A stretch of 64,000 bases of DNA, taken from contig NC_087080.1 in assembly GCF_026151205.1 (NCBI RefSeq), forward strand, positions 16,281,337 to 16,345,336, written 5' to 3'. The position numbers and the translations under genes were made by a program. Shown here in pieces: positions 11,903-21,558 of this stretch. The stretch's first letter is position 1; each line of letters starts with the position of its first letter. The notes under the pieces were generated by a model. It did no database searches. It saw only the letters and a program-made list of their open reading frames with translations, and had not been told where the DNA came from. Source of the stretch: Bolinopsis microptera. Its lineage: Eukaryota; Ctenophora; Tentaculata; Lobata; Bolinopsidae.

Positions 11903-12960
11903 CTCCGCTTCCGGACCACCGATTTACAAAATTCAAAAAAATGGGAAAAAATTAGAGAAAATTCTGAACTTTTCTCGGACGTTAGAAATTATAGTCATTC
12001 GTGCTTGAGAAGGGAAGGTGATAACTATAAATAGGTAGGCTGCTATATTTCGTTCAACTTCACAACAGGATATAAATGACGTAACGCGTACAGGTGAATT
12101 TTATCTCTCATCTTAACACTTAAACAGAGGAGTAAATTCAAAATTTGGCAAAGTCAGGTCTAATATTAGATAGTGGAGGATGCTATACCTTGAGATGTTG
12201 AATTACGAGTGACAGTTTTGGGTCGTGCTGTGTAAAAACATCGTGCAGCTTGTCCGGCTTGTGCCTGCATTTATTACCTGCAGTTACGTAGTTATACTTC
12301 CTCATCATGTTATTGCAACATCGGGACACGCTCGTGTTCCAGGTATGATGATGAGTGTATAATTTACTGACTCCGATCTAATTTGTCAGGTTGGATTACC
12401 CGTACAGACTTCACCATTTGTCAGAATGCAAACTTGTTTTAGACGGAACAGTCGGTTTTAAACCACAGACCCGACAAAGAGCGTTATTAGATAAAGTTCA
12501 TGATTTGCGGTTACTGTGAAAGTGCAGAAGTGTTTAGTGCAAAGTTAAAGCTGAATTTAAAACTTCCAGTCAAGCACTCCGGCAACCTGGACACCTGGAC
12601 ACACTCCGACAAAACTTAGACTCTATTAGCAACGCAAAATAACGGAGGTCTCGAGCCGATATGCGATACAAAGCGAGTTTCATATTTTATGATATATAAT
12701 AAGGCCGGGTTACACTATTTTTATAGTATCGCAAGAAATCAGAATAATCAGAAACTATTTGGAACTCCAAAAAACTGTCTTCTAGTATCATATATAAGGT
12801 GAACACCGGGTGGTGGGCTGAGGGGAGGCCTTTACCAGTGAACACCTTGAAGACACTCACACGACGAATGATGGGTAACCATGAACTATGAAGTTAGGGG
12901 AACCCCATAGCTATAGTTATGAGGGTTCTTTAATATGTATCTGGGTTTCAAATACGACTA
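11903..12960. other. No gene recognised
   Basis: Mixed-composition sequence with only short frames. No motif, tandem repeat or inverted repeat stood out. Confidence 0.4.
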
Positions 12961-12964
12961 CGAA

Positions 12965-13073
12965 GACGATGGGGTGGCGATTATAAATGTTATTTTAAGA
13001 CTTTGAACGATACCAAAAATGTTGGTATTATTTAAAGTCTTAAAATAACGTTTATAATCGCCACCCCATCGTC
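12965..13073. mobile_element. 109 bp near-perfect hairpin (palindromic MITE)
   Basis: GACGATGGGGTGGCGATTAT at the left matches the reverse complement of the right end, and pairing continues with few mismatches to a short loop near 13014-13022. It has no coding capacity. It is likely a tiny foldback element, but clear target duplications were not seen. Confidence 0.75.
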
Positions 13074-13299
13074 CAAAATAGATCACAGTTACTTACGCTG
13101 TTTATCAAGTCGTTTTAAAAGTTCTCTCTGCTGTTCGTTTTCAACACAACAACTGTACACATCGGTCGTCAAGGCAACGTTAGCAACACCCTGAAGTAAA
13201 TGTGGGGGGGGGTCAACCTCATTTTACCTCATTTTACCTCATCCCAATTTTGCCTTTTTTGGCTGGCCTCATGAGGTAAAATGAGGTAAATCTCGGCAC

Positions 13300-13764
13300 A
13301 AATTTTTAACAGGTAAAATTCTCTAAATCGTCAATTTAGTCACGAAGGAGTATGGAAGGAGATCTAAATGGGTGCTCCTCTAATATAAACAGTAGGAAAT
13401 GGTTAACTTTATTCGAGGTCTCAGGTCTCTACAATGTCGGGAAGTTCCTGCAGGAATTTGCGCATTGCGCTTGAAGCAAAAGATTCACAGCGCCAAAAGC
13501 GAAGGTCGTAGAGACATGAGACCTTGACTAAAGTTAACCATTTCATACCATTGCTATAAGAGTATGCCACTTTCAGAGTCCTGAACACACTCCCATATCT
13601 CTTAATCGTCAATTATATGAATTTTACCTGTTAAAATATATTATATATATCATCTTTAACTGATATCAATTTAGTTTAACACTGTTAGTTAAAAAAAAGA
13701 AAATAATACTTCACACCAAACTAACACACAATATGAGAATATAAAAAGGAAGGTTTTCTTGGAG
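13300..13764. repeat. Left inverted arm (about 460 bp)
   Basis: It pairs with 15120-15578 with scattered differences. The arm itself begins and ends with an inverted TTTTAACAGGTAAAATT motif (13303 and about 13622-13638), so it contains a roughly 335 bp smaller inverted-repeat element plus about 125 bp of shared inner flank. Confidence 0.85.
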
Positions 13765-14292
13765 ACCTGGACCGAGCATCAAAATAGTGTAGATTGCTGC
13801 TGTCATTGTCAAGACTCAAGAATAAGAGAGTCTAGTTGTGGGATTATGCTGGATAACAGATATGATAAGTGGTAACATCCTACAAAAGAATGTTAGCTTA
13901 CTAAGGAATTTTCCTCTTACTGAATCATACAAGAAGTTAACTAAGTTCCTCCTAGTCCTAAGCATTATCTTGTTTCAGAGGGAATGAGTGATTTAAAAAG
14001 ATGAGGCCAAAGAGTTAGTTGTAAAGAAGGCATTTGTACTCTGTAATTTCTAAGCTAATTTTTTTCGATATTTATAGCTATTTACTGATCTTGTCTTGAC
14101 GTATCAGCAAAAGATCACTGGACCTCGTTAGTTGTTAGTCATGTTATGCTGATCCAGTTAGTGACGAGCTATGAAGTAATCATTCGACCTCATTTAATAC
14201 TGATCCTATCAATGACGAGCTATGAAGTAATCAGTGAATCTCGTCAATGCTCATCCTGTCCGGACTGTCAGTGACGAGTTATGAAGAAATAA

Positions 14293-14912
14293 ATGGCAAG
14301 TTGGTCGTTTAGCTCCGGACAGTCTATGCACGGTCCCTGCACGGTCCATACAACAACAAGAGAACACTCCATGCACAGTCCCTGCACAGTCCCTGCACGG
14401 TCTATGCACACTCCGTGCACACTCCCTGCGGCTACTAACCGGTCACTAGCCGGCTATTAGCTTGGCTCTAAAGCAGACCTACTTAGTAGGTCTGCTTAGT
14501 AGGTTAGTAGCCAGTAGGTCTGCTTTAGAGCTCAGCACATCGCCGGCTAGTGACCGCCTAGTAGCCGGTTAGTAGCCACTTTGTGGTCACTAGCCGGCTA
14601 GTAGCCGGTTAGTAGCCGGCTAGTGACCACTTTTTAAGTGCCGGTTAGTAGCCGGTTTGGTAATGTGAAGTTGAGGAGCTGTTATTACAAAAGTGGCTAC
14701 TAGCCGGCTAGTAGCCGGTGTTCATATGTTACTGTGCAGGGACCGTGCAGGGACCGTGCAGGGAGTGTGCAGGGACTGACCGTGCAGGGACCGTGCATCA
14801 AGTGTTCATTGTGCAGGAACCGTGCAGGGACCGTGCATGGAGTGTTCTCTTGTTGCTGCATGGACCGTGCAGGGACCGTGCATAGACTGTCCGGAGCTAA
14901 ACGACCAACTTC
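14293..14912. repeat. Inner foldback built of GTGCAGGGACC and TAGTAGCCGGC subrepeats
   Basis: The ends are inverted: AAGTTGGTCGTTTAGCTCCG at 14295 and its complement at about 14910. Each arm carries tandem copies of an 11 bp GTGCAGGGACC-like unit, and the centre has many AGCCGGCTAGT units, which are themselves near-palindromic. Different tandem units in arm and core are typical of Foldback-type elements. Confidence 0.8.
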
Positions 14913-15119
14913 CCAAATAAATGAAGACCTCATTAATTCCCTTGTTCCAAGAAGATATTCCTCTGGTAACAACCCCTTCTGGCCTGCTTCTGAACATAAT
15001 ATGAAGATGCGAAAACCTAGTCTACCTAAATTGGAACTTGCTGACTGCATTGGAAAATGGATAACAATCGAGAAATGATAATCAGTGCCAGGATAATGGA
15101 TATAATCAAAGTTGAATTT

Positions 15120-15578
15120 GGAATCCAAGGAAAAACTTCCTTTTTTATATAACCATATTGTGCGTTAGTTTGGTGTGAAGTGTTATGTTCTTTTTTAAAA
15201 CTAACAGTGTTAAACTAAATTGATATCAGTTAAAGATGATATATTTTAACAGGTAAAATTCATATAATTGACGATTAAGAGATATGGGAGTGTGTTCAGG
15301 ACTCTGAAAGTGGCATACTCTCATAGCAATGGTATGAAATGGTTAACTTTAGTCAAGGTCTCATGTCTCTACGACCTTCGCTATTGGCGCTGTGAATCTT
15401 GCGCTTCAGCGCAATGCGAAAATTCCTGCAAGACTTCCCGACATTGTAGAGACCTGAAACCTCGACTAAAGTTAATCATTTCCTACTGTTTATATTAGAG
15501 GAGCACACATTTAGAACTCCTCCCATACTCCTTCGTGACTAAATTGACGATTTAGAGAATTTTACCTGTTAAAAATTG
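15120..15578. repeat. Right inverted arm
   Basis: Inverted partner of 13300-13764, with the same internal TTTTAACAGGTAAAATT boundaries near 15245 and 15575. Confidence 0.85.
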
Positions 15579-16324
15579 GTGAAAAATATGGGCGTGGCCC
15601 AAGTCAGTATTATACGAAACCGTAGAGACACAAAAAATTGTTTGGTTGTTCCTGACCCTATAGAGCAACTAATTAGAGGTGATATCTAATTATTTGAACG
15701 AAGAGTGGTTTTGTGAACCGCCCTATATTCTACAACGAATCATGAACATTGAACATGTACATAAGAACTTAGAATTGTATGAAGTATGAGTTTATATGAG
15801 AAATTTATTATGAAATGACCTTTCACTATGCAATTTTGACTAAATTCATGTAGATATCCAATCCAGTTCCATGCACAACTGTTGTTTACATTTGGTCTAG
15901 TTAGACACAATTTGTTTCAGAGTGACTCGATAATCGCAATATCAAATTAAGATATTATTTGAATGGTCCATGTCATGCAATGCAGAAATATCCCAATAAA
16001 TTGGCAACTGCCAAAGTGACACTAAAGTTATTGCTAATTCCTTTACAAAACTTAGCAAGTGCTATTAACAATTTCCTAATGGATCATGGAAATTGAAATG
16101 TTCAATTTTCTTTTCATAAATAATAATTATAATGCGAAGTTTTATTTACCCCAAGTTTGGAGAGTAAGTAGGTTAAACTGGGAATGCCCCTTCCCAGGGA
16201 CCACATCACCCCTAATAAACCATTAAATATCATGGGAGACCATGCACAGCCTCGAATTATAGTATAATGACTTCGAATAAACCTTTTTTGTCTCTAAAAA
16301 AAGGCTTAGAAAACTAGATTTATT
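15579..16324. other. No gene recognised (inside the composite element)
   Basis: AT-rich sequence between the right arm and the terminal block, with only short frames and no family motif. Confidence 0.4.
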
Positions 16325-16800
16325 TACCTCATTTTACCTCATTTTACCTCATCCCATTTTTGCCTTTTTTGGCTGGCCTCATGAGGTAAAATGAGGTTGA
16401 CCCCCCCCCCCCAAATGTAGAATGGTATTACACCCTGAACTCTGAAGTAAATGTAGAATGGTATTACGCCCAGAAGCAAATGTAGAATGGGATTACACCC
16501 TAAAGTACGCTCACTCTGAATTTTTGGGCAGATCGTTTCCTCCCTTATTACAACAGATAGATACAACACAACAAGATACAAGATAAAACTAAAGTAAATT
16601 ATAACCAGCTTTTACCGAAACCATAACCCCGAAGAGAACCATAAACCTTACCGACCACAACTCTAACTCTAACCGAAGCCCTAAACAAACAAAGAATGTT
16701 CGCTACTTTTGTATGCTCAGTGCCCAAGATCATTGATATTGGCGAGTAATTTGATGGGACCGATTATTGTAGGTTTATACTTTATAACCTTGAACCTACT

Positions 16801-16931
16801 TGTATCACGTGGTGACCCCCACGGTCGCTTCACTATAGTGACGATACAGGGGGACGATAGTGACGATACAGGGGGACGATACAGGGGGAGCCGCGCACTT
16901 CGTGCGCGGCGGGTCATACAACGTATGACAA
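16801..16931. mobile_element. 131 bp hairpin MITE with 8-9 bp target duplication
   Basis: The flanks are GAACCTACT (16792-16800) and GAACCTACC (16932-16940), matching at 8 of 9 bases. The ends TGTATCACG and GTATGACAA belong to imperfect inverted repeats. Inside are GCCGCGCAC-TTC-GTGCGCGGC (16890-16910) and GTCATAC-AAC-GTATGAC (16913-16929), both with 3-nt loops, plus a tandem GACGATACAGGGG stretch. A second family member is at 37743-37857. The transposase type is unknown; a 9 bp duplication would suit Mutator- or Merlin-like enzymes. Confidence 0.8.
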
Positions 16932-16940
16932 GAACCTACC

Positions 16941-18300
16941 AAGACGCGCGCCGAGTTGAACTCGTCGACGGTCTTGGAACAAAGATTTTACGAGTATCAC
17001 CCGTTAAACCAGTTACAACAATGAATACTAGCCGGTGAATGTTTATTTTACTCGTCAAGCCAAAGAATATAATACATAGTATTAGTATGCTACGATATGC
17101 TTGACCATTGTTAATGATCTGGCCCGGCGCGCGCTACTTCGTAGCTCGTGCCGTCGAGAAGAAAGCGGCGCGCGCTACTTCGAAGAAATTTAGACGAGTA
17201 ACATCCGTCAACGATATGCTTGCCATCATGTCAGAAATTATAAAACGGACTGTCCGCGGAATGCGTCGGGCTTCTATATCATTGCCTTGTCCATTGTCAA
17301 TTGTTAATGCACTAATGCGTGCCTGTCGACACGCATGTCCCTATGCGCGTCGCTCTTTTCGAGATTCATGTATGCGTGAGCGAAGCGAAAAATAGACTAG
17401 CACTAGCAGTAGCACATAATCATATGACATAGCTTGACACACGCTGTAACCCCTTTCGAGCGCCGGCCGCTCTCTCGCCGGCCGGCCGGCCGGCGTGCAC
17501 GAGAGGTATACAACGTGTAGCAAGGCCAAGACATAGCAGGCCCAGCCTCTCTTTAAATAAAGTTTTAAAAAGCAAGGCACTGACCTTAAGTTTAACAGGT
17601 GATGATACTCGTAAAATATTTGTATACAACTCGGCGTCTCGACGCGCGTCTTGGTAAGTTATAAACCTACAGCAGTGAGTCTGACCTGGCGCGCGCTACT
17701 AGACTGGGGACCTCTACTCAGACCTTTTCTGTATGTTCTTAACATTTAAACTTGGAGGACTTCACCGCTTCGACGCGAACTATCATGTTTGCTTCGCAAA
17801 ACGATCTCGAAGGGTTGACAATTGACATCGTCAATCGACACTTAAACGGTCTGTAGCAGTGTTTTGTAGCGCGATGCGTTACTGTGCGCCGCGCACTCAA
17901 TTATGCTTCTCGCTAGATCGGCGAGATGCGCTACTGTGCCTCGCCGAGCTGCGATGAATTGACATCGTCAATTAACATGAACAGTTTCTTTGCACTTTTG
18001 CCCTCCTGTGTGGAGACTGGAGAGTTATGGGTTGTAGGTTTACAACCTACCGTACTAGGACGCGCGCCGAGTTGGACTCGTCGACGGTATATATTTCAAT
18101 ATATGGAACAGATATTTTACGAGTATCACCCATTAAGTTATGGGCAGAAAAATGTTTTGGTCGAACGTGACAGGCTAGTAAAACACGAAGTCCCCAGGAC
18201 CCCAGTTACCTGGGGACGCCAGGCTATTATGTTCATAAAGAATAGAGATTCGGCGGAATGATAAGCTGAGCGCCGCCCGGTAACTGTAAGGACCCCAGGT
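16941..18300. repeat. GC-rich patchwork of hairpin modules
   Basis: A module of roughly 70-110 bp (TGTAGGTTTATAACCTACC, then GACGCGCGCCGAGTTGGACT, then ATTTTACGAGTATCACCC) occurs at 16932-17010 (+), 17600-17670 (-) and 18034-18140 (+), and again at 38150-38255 (-). A GGCGCGCGCTACTTCG module occurs near 17124, 17168 and 17690. Short stems with 3-nt loops abound: AATTGAC-ATC-GTCAATT (17957-17973) and GTAGGTT-TAC-AACCTAC (18034-18050). A 9 bp stem GTCCCCAGG/CCTGGGGAC is at 18190-18217. The local base composition differs sharply from the AT-rich surroundings. Frames of up to 111 codons here follow the repeats and look non-coding. Confidence 0.7.
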
Positions 18301-19042
18301 AATAAGGTTGTGGCTAGGGTTATAAATAGCTTCGCGCGGGGTTATACTTAATTATGGTTAGGGTTGGGATCCGGATTAGGGTTTATGTAAAACCGTTTTG
18401 TTCGGCTGCAAAACCATAAAAACCAAATTCACGTGATGATCATGATTTTTGGGAGAGCGAATTAGTAAAAGCCGAATTACTCATTTACACGTTTAACGTT
18501 CAGCAAAATTTGGATATCCAGTCTAGTTTTTAATTTGTTGGTAAGCTTTGCTGGCCTTGGATACTTAAGATGTTGTAGTCTTCGCCTTGATTATATACTT
18601 GGTCGCTATGATCAAATTTAACTTTTAACACTGGCAGGTTCTGCATAAATTCGGACAATTAAAGGAATCTCTTTGCGCGGCGTGCGAACTACACACGCGC
18701 GGCCACTCTTTCTGTCACGGTAATTGAAAAACTTTTTACTTTCTATAGTAATTTGTCCTTAGGTTCACGCGCGCTGTAGGAGGATCTACAAATTTCACAG
18801 TACTGTGAAAAAGTTTAAAAACATGATTTTGGGTGCTTTTTTATCTCCAACTTCTATTAAAAGCCATTTAGACTTGGATATGAATGTTTTTTTTTTCTAA
18901 AAGTGCTCCGAATGGCCCATGCAAGGGGGGTCATCCTCCAGAGTAGCCACATTTTTGGAGGCACTTTGAGACATATTCATATTAGCAGGAGAAAAACATT
19001 CATTTTAACGAGGCAAAATTCGAGATAATGAACTGTACAGCC
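18301..19042. other. No gene recognised
   Basis: AT-rich sequence. Two TTAGGG hexamers at about 18356-18390 are isolated and do not form a telomeric array. Confidence 0.4.
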
Positions 19043-20895
19043 TGAACAATTTCTTATTGCTAAGAGAACAAGTCAATACTGAATTGCGAGGGGTTCTCTT
19101 GTTAAGTTAATACTGAACCCGCCAGAACTGCGAGGGACCTATTCTCTTGTTAAGTTAATACTGAACTTGCCAGAACTGTGAGGGACCTAGGGGTTTTCTT
19201 GTTAAGTTAATACTGAACCTGCCAAAATTGTGAGGGACCTAGGGGTTCTCTTGTTAAGTTAATACTGAACCTGCCAGAACTGTGAGGGACCTAAGGGTTC
19301 TCTTGTTAAGTTATTACTGAACCTGCCAGAACTGTGAGGGACCTAGGGGTTCTCTTGCCAAGTTAATACTGACCCTGCCAGAACTGCGAGGGACCTATTC
19401 TCTTGTTAAGTTAATACTGAACCTGCCAGAACTGCGAGGGACCTAGGCTAAGGGTTCTCTTGTTCAGTTAATACTGAACCTGCCAAAACTGTGAGGGACC
19501 TAGGCTAAGGGTTCTCTTGTTAAGTTAATACTGAACCTGCCAAAACTGTGAGGGACCTATTCTCTTGTTAAGTTAATACTGAACCTGCCAGAACTGCGAG
19601 GGACCTATTCTCTTGTTAAGTTAATACTGAACCTGCCAGAACTGCGAGGGACCTAGGCTAAGGGTTCTCTTGTTAAGTTAATACTGAACCTGCCAAAACT
19701 GTGAGGGACCTATTCTCTTGTTAAGTTAATACTGAACCTGCCAGAACTGTGAGGGACCTATGGATTCTCTTGTTAAGTTAATACTGAACCTGCCAAAACT
19801 GTGAGGGACCTATTCTCTTGTTAAGTTAATACTGAACCTGCCAGAACTGTGAGGGACCTATGGATTCTCTTGTTAAGTTAATACTGAACCTGCCAGAACT
19901 GTGAGGGACCTAGGGGTTCTCTTGTTAAGTCAATACTGAACCTGCCAGAACTGTGAGGGACCTAGGGGTTCTCTTGTTAAGTCAATACTGAACCTGTCAG
20001 AACTGCGAGGGACCTAGGGGTTCTCTTGTTAAGTTAATACTGAACCTGCCAGAACTGCGAGGGACCTAGGGGTTCTCTTGTTAAGTCAATACTGAACCTG
20101 CCAGAACTGCGAGGGACCTAGGGGTTCTCTTGTTAAGTCAATACTGAACCTGCCAGAACTGTGAGGGACCTAGGGGTTCTCTTGTTAAGTTAATACTGAA
20201 CCTGCCAAAACTGTGAGGGACCTATTCTCTTGTTAAGTTAATACTGAACCTGTCAGAACTGCGAGGGACCTAAGGGTTCTCTTGTTAAGTTAATACTGAA
20301 CCTGCCAGAACTGTGGGGGACCTATTCTCTTGTTAAGTTAATACTGAACCTGCCAGAACTGTGAGGGACCTATGGATTCTCTTGTTAAGTTAATACTGAA
20401 CCTGCCAGAACTTTGAGGGACCTAGGGGTTCTCTTGTTAAGTCAATACTGAACCTGCCAGAACTGTGAGGGACCTAGGGGTTCTCTTGTTAAGTCAATAC
20501 TGAACCTGTCAGAACTGCGAGGGACCTAGGGGTTCTCTTGTTAAGTTAATACTGAACCTGCCAGAACTGCGAGGGACCTAGGGGTTCTCTTGTTAAGTTA
20601 ATACTGAACCTGCCAGAACTGCGAGGGACCTAGGGGTTCTCTTGTTAAGTCAATACTGAACCTGCCAGAACTGCGAGGGACCTAGGGGTTCTCTTGTTAA
20701 GTCAATACTGAACCTGCCAGAACTGTGAGGGACCTAGGGGTTCTCTTGTTAAGTTAATACTGAACCTGCCAGAACTGTGAGGGAACCTATTCTCTTGTTA
20801 AGTTAATACTGAACCTGCCAGAACTGCGAGGGACCTAAGGGTTCTCTTGTTAAGTTAATACTGAACCTGCCAGAACTGTGGGGGACCTAGGGGTC
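19043..20895. repeat. Minisatellite of about 35 units with higher-order repeat
   Basis: The unit core of 48 bp begins TTCTCTTGTTAAGTTAATAC and ends GAGGGACCTA. Units differ by the linker after it: none, GGGG, AGGG, TGGA or GGCTAAGGG. Shared variants (GTCAATAC, CTGTCAG, GCGAG) recur in the same order 512 bp apart (19861 and 20373), so a block of about ten units was duplicated. One extra 53 bp unit then separates later markers. Confidence 0.92.
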
Positions 20896-21189
20896 AAAAG
20901 ACTGTTCCTGGTCTCACAAAAAGGCAACTAAGTGTACGGTCTCAGAACGTCATTTATTATTTGTGATTTATTTATTATATATTTATATATTTATAGTTTA
21001 CACAGTATCTACTGTAGTTTGTCTGGCGAACCTTTTAAGATGACAGTTACAATCATTTATTCTAGCTTTTGCGACAGTTTTATTGTTCTCTTATCAGCTT
21101 TTACACGACTAGCTGTACAACTCACCTTATTGTATGATGAATTTTACGGTAACTGATTTACATAAACTTGAGAAGGACATGATATCTAC

Positions 21190-21440
21190 TTTACGGCCTC
21201 GAAAACTCAGAATACAGAAGAATCACTCAGTATTGATGAAGTCAAAGAAAACATATTGGCTAAATTTGTAGAGAATTTATTGAAGGTAATGGACATTAAT
21301 TTAGACTTGTGTAAAGCAGCGGCTGGTGCAATTGATACATTAAAAACGGAACAAATTGCTACCTAGAAAATCCTCACCGAACAGCAACAGAAACAACTGG
21401 TGCAATATGATTATTTTAAAGATTACTTATATATACATAA
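21190..21440 (+). pseudogene. Relic coiled-coil ORF fragment, LINE ORF1-like
   Basis: The frame reads ASKTQNTEESLSIDEVKENI, then AKFVENLLKVMDINLDLCKA, stops at TAG 21364-21366, and continues with KILTEQQQKQLVQYDYFKDY. The heptad-like, acidic composition is typical of LINE ORF1 N-termini. It is broken and unlikely to be expressed. Confidence 0.35.
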
Positions 21441-21558
21441 TTAACCTTTTCAAAGCCTTTATATGGGCGGCCCTCGAGCTGAGGTCTTTCAATCAATCAA
21501 TCAGATTGAACCGTGAAAAACCATAGCCCGTAAGGTAAGTATTATTAAATAGGTAAAC

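Larger units (their letters stand above)
13208..16403. mobile_element. Composite nested foldback element, about 3.2 kb
   Basis: The two ends share a motif in opposite orientation: GGGTCAACCTCATTTTACCT at about 13209 and its complement ending near 16403, both abutting G/C runs. Near each end sits a block of about 70 bp (13217-13290 and 16325-16397) in direct orientation, containing TGCCTTTTTTGGCTGGCCTC. Inside lie long inverted arms (13300-13764 against 15120-15578), and between them another foldback (14293-14912). The short frames at 13421-13612 (minus) and 15268-15498 (plus) are the same sequence in the two arms and not genes. Confidence 0.7.

Noticed and set aside
13421..15498. Matching 63-76 codon frames at 13.4 and 15.3 kb as a conserved gene pair
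   Set aside because: They are the two arms of one inverted repeat.
16709..18261. Frames of 95-111 codons in the GC-rich island
   Set aside because: They run through hairpin modules that are repeated in both orientations, so repeat structure explains them better than coding.
18350..18395. Telomeric TTAGGG repeats
   Set aside because: Only two scattered hexamers, not an array.
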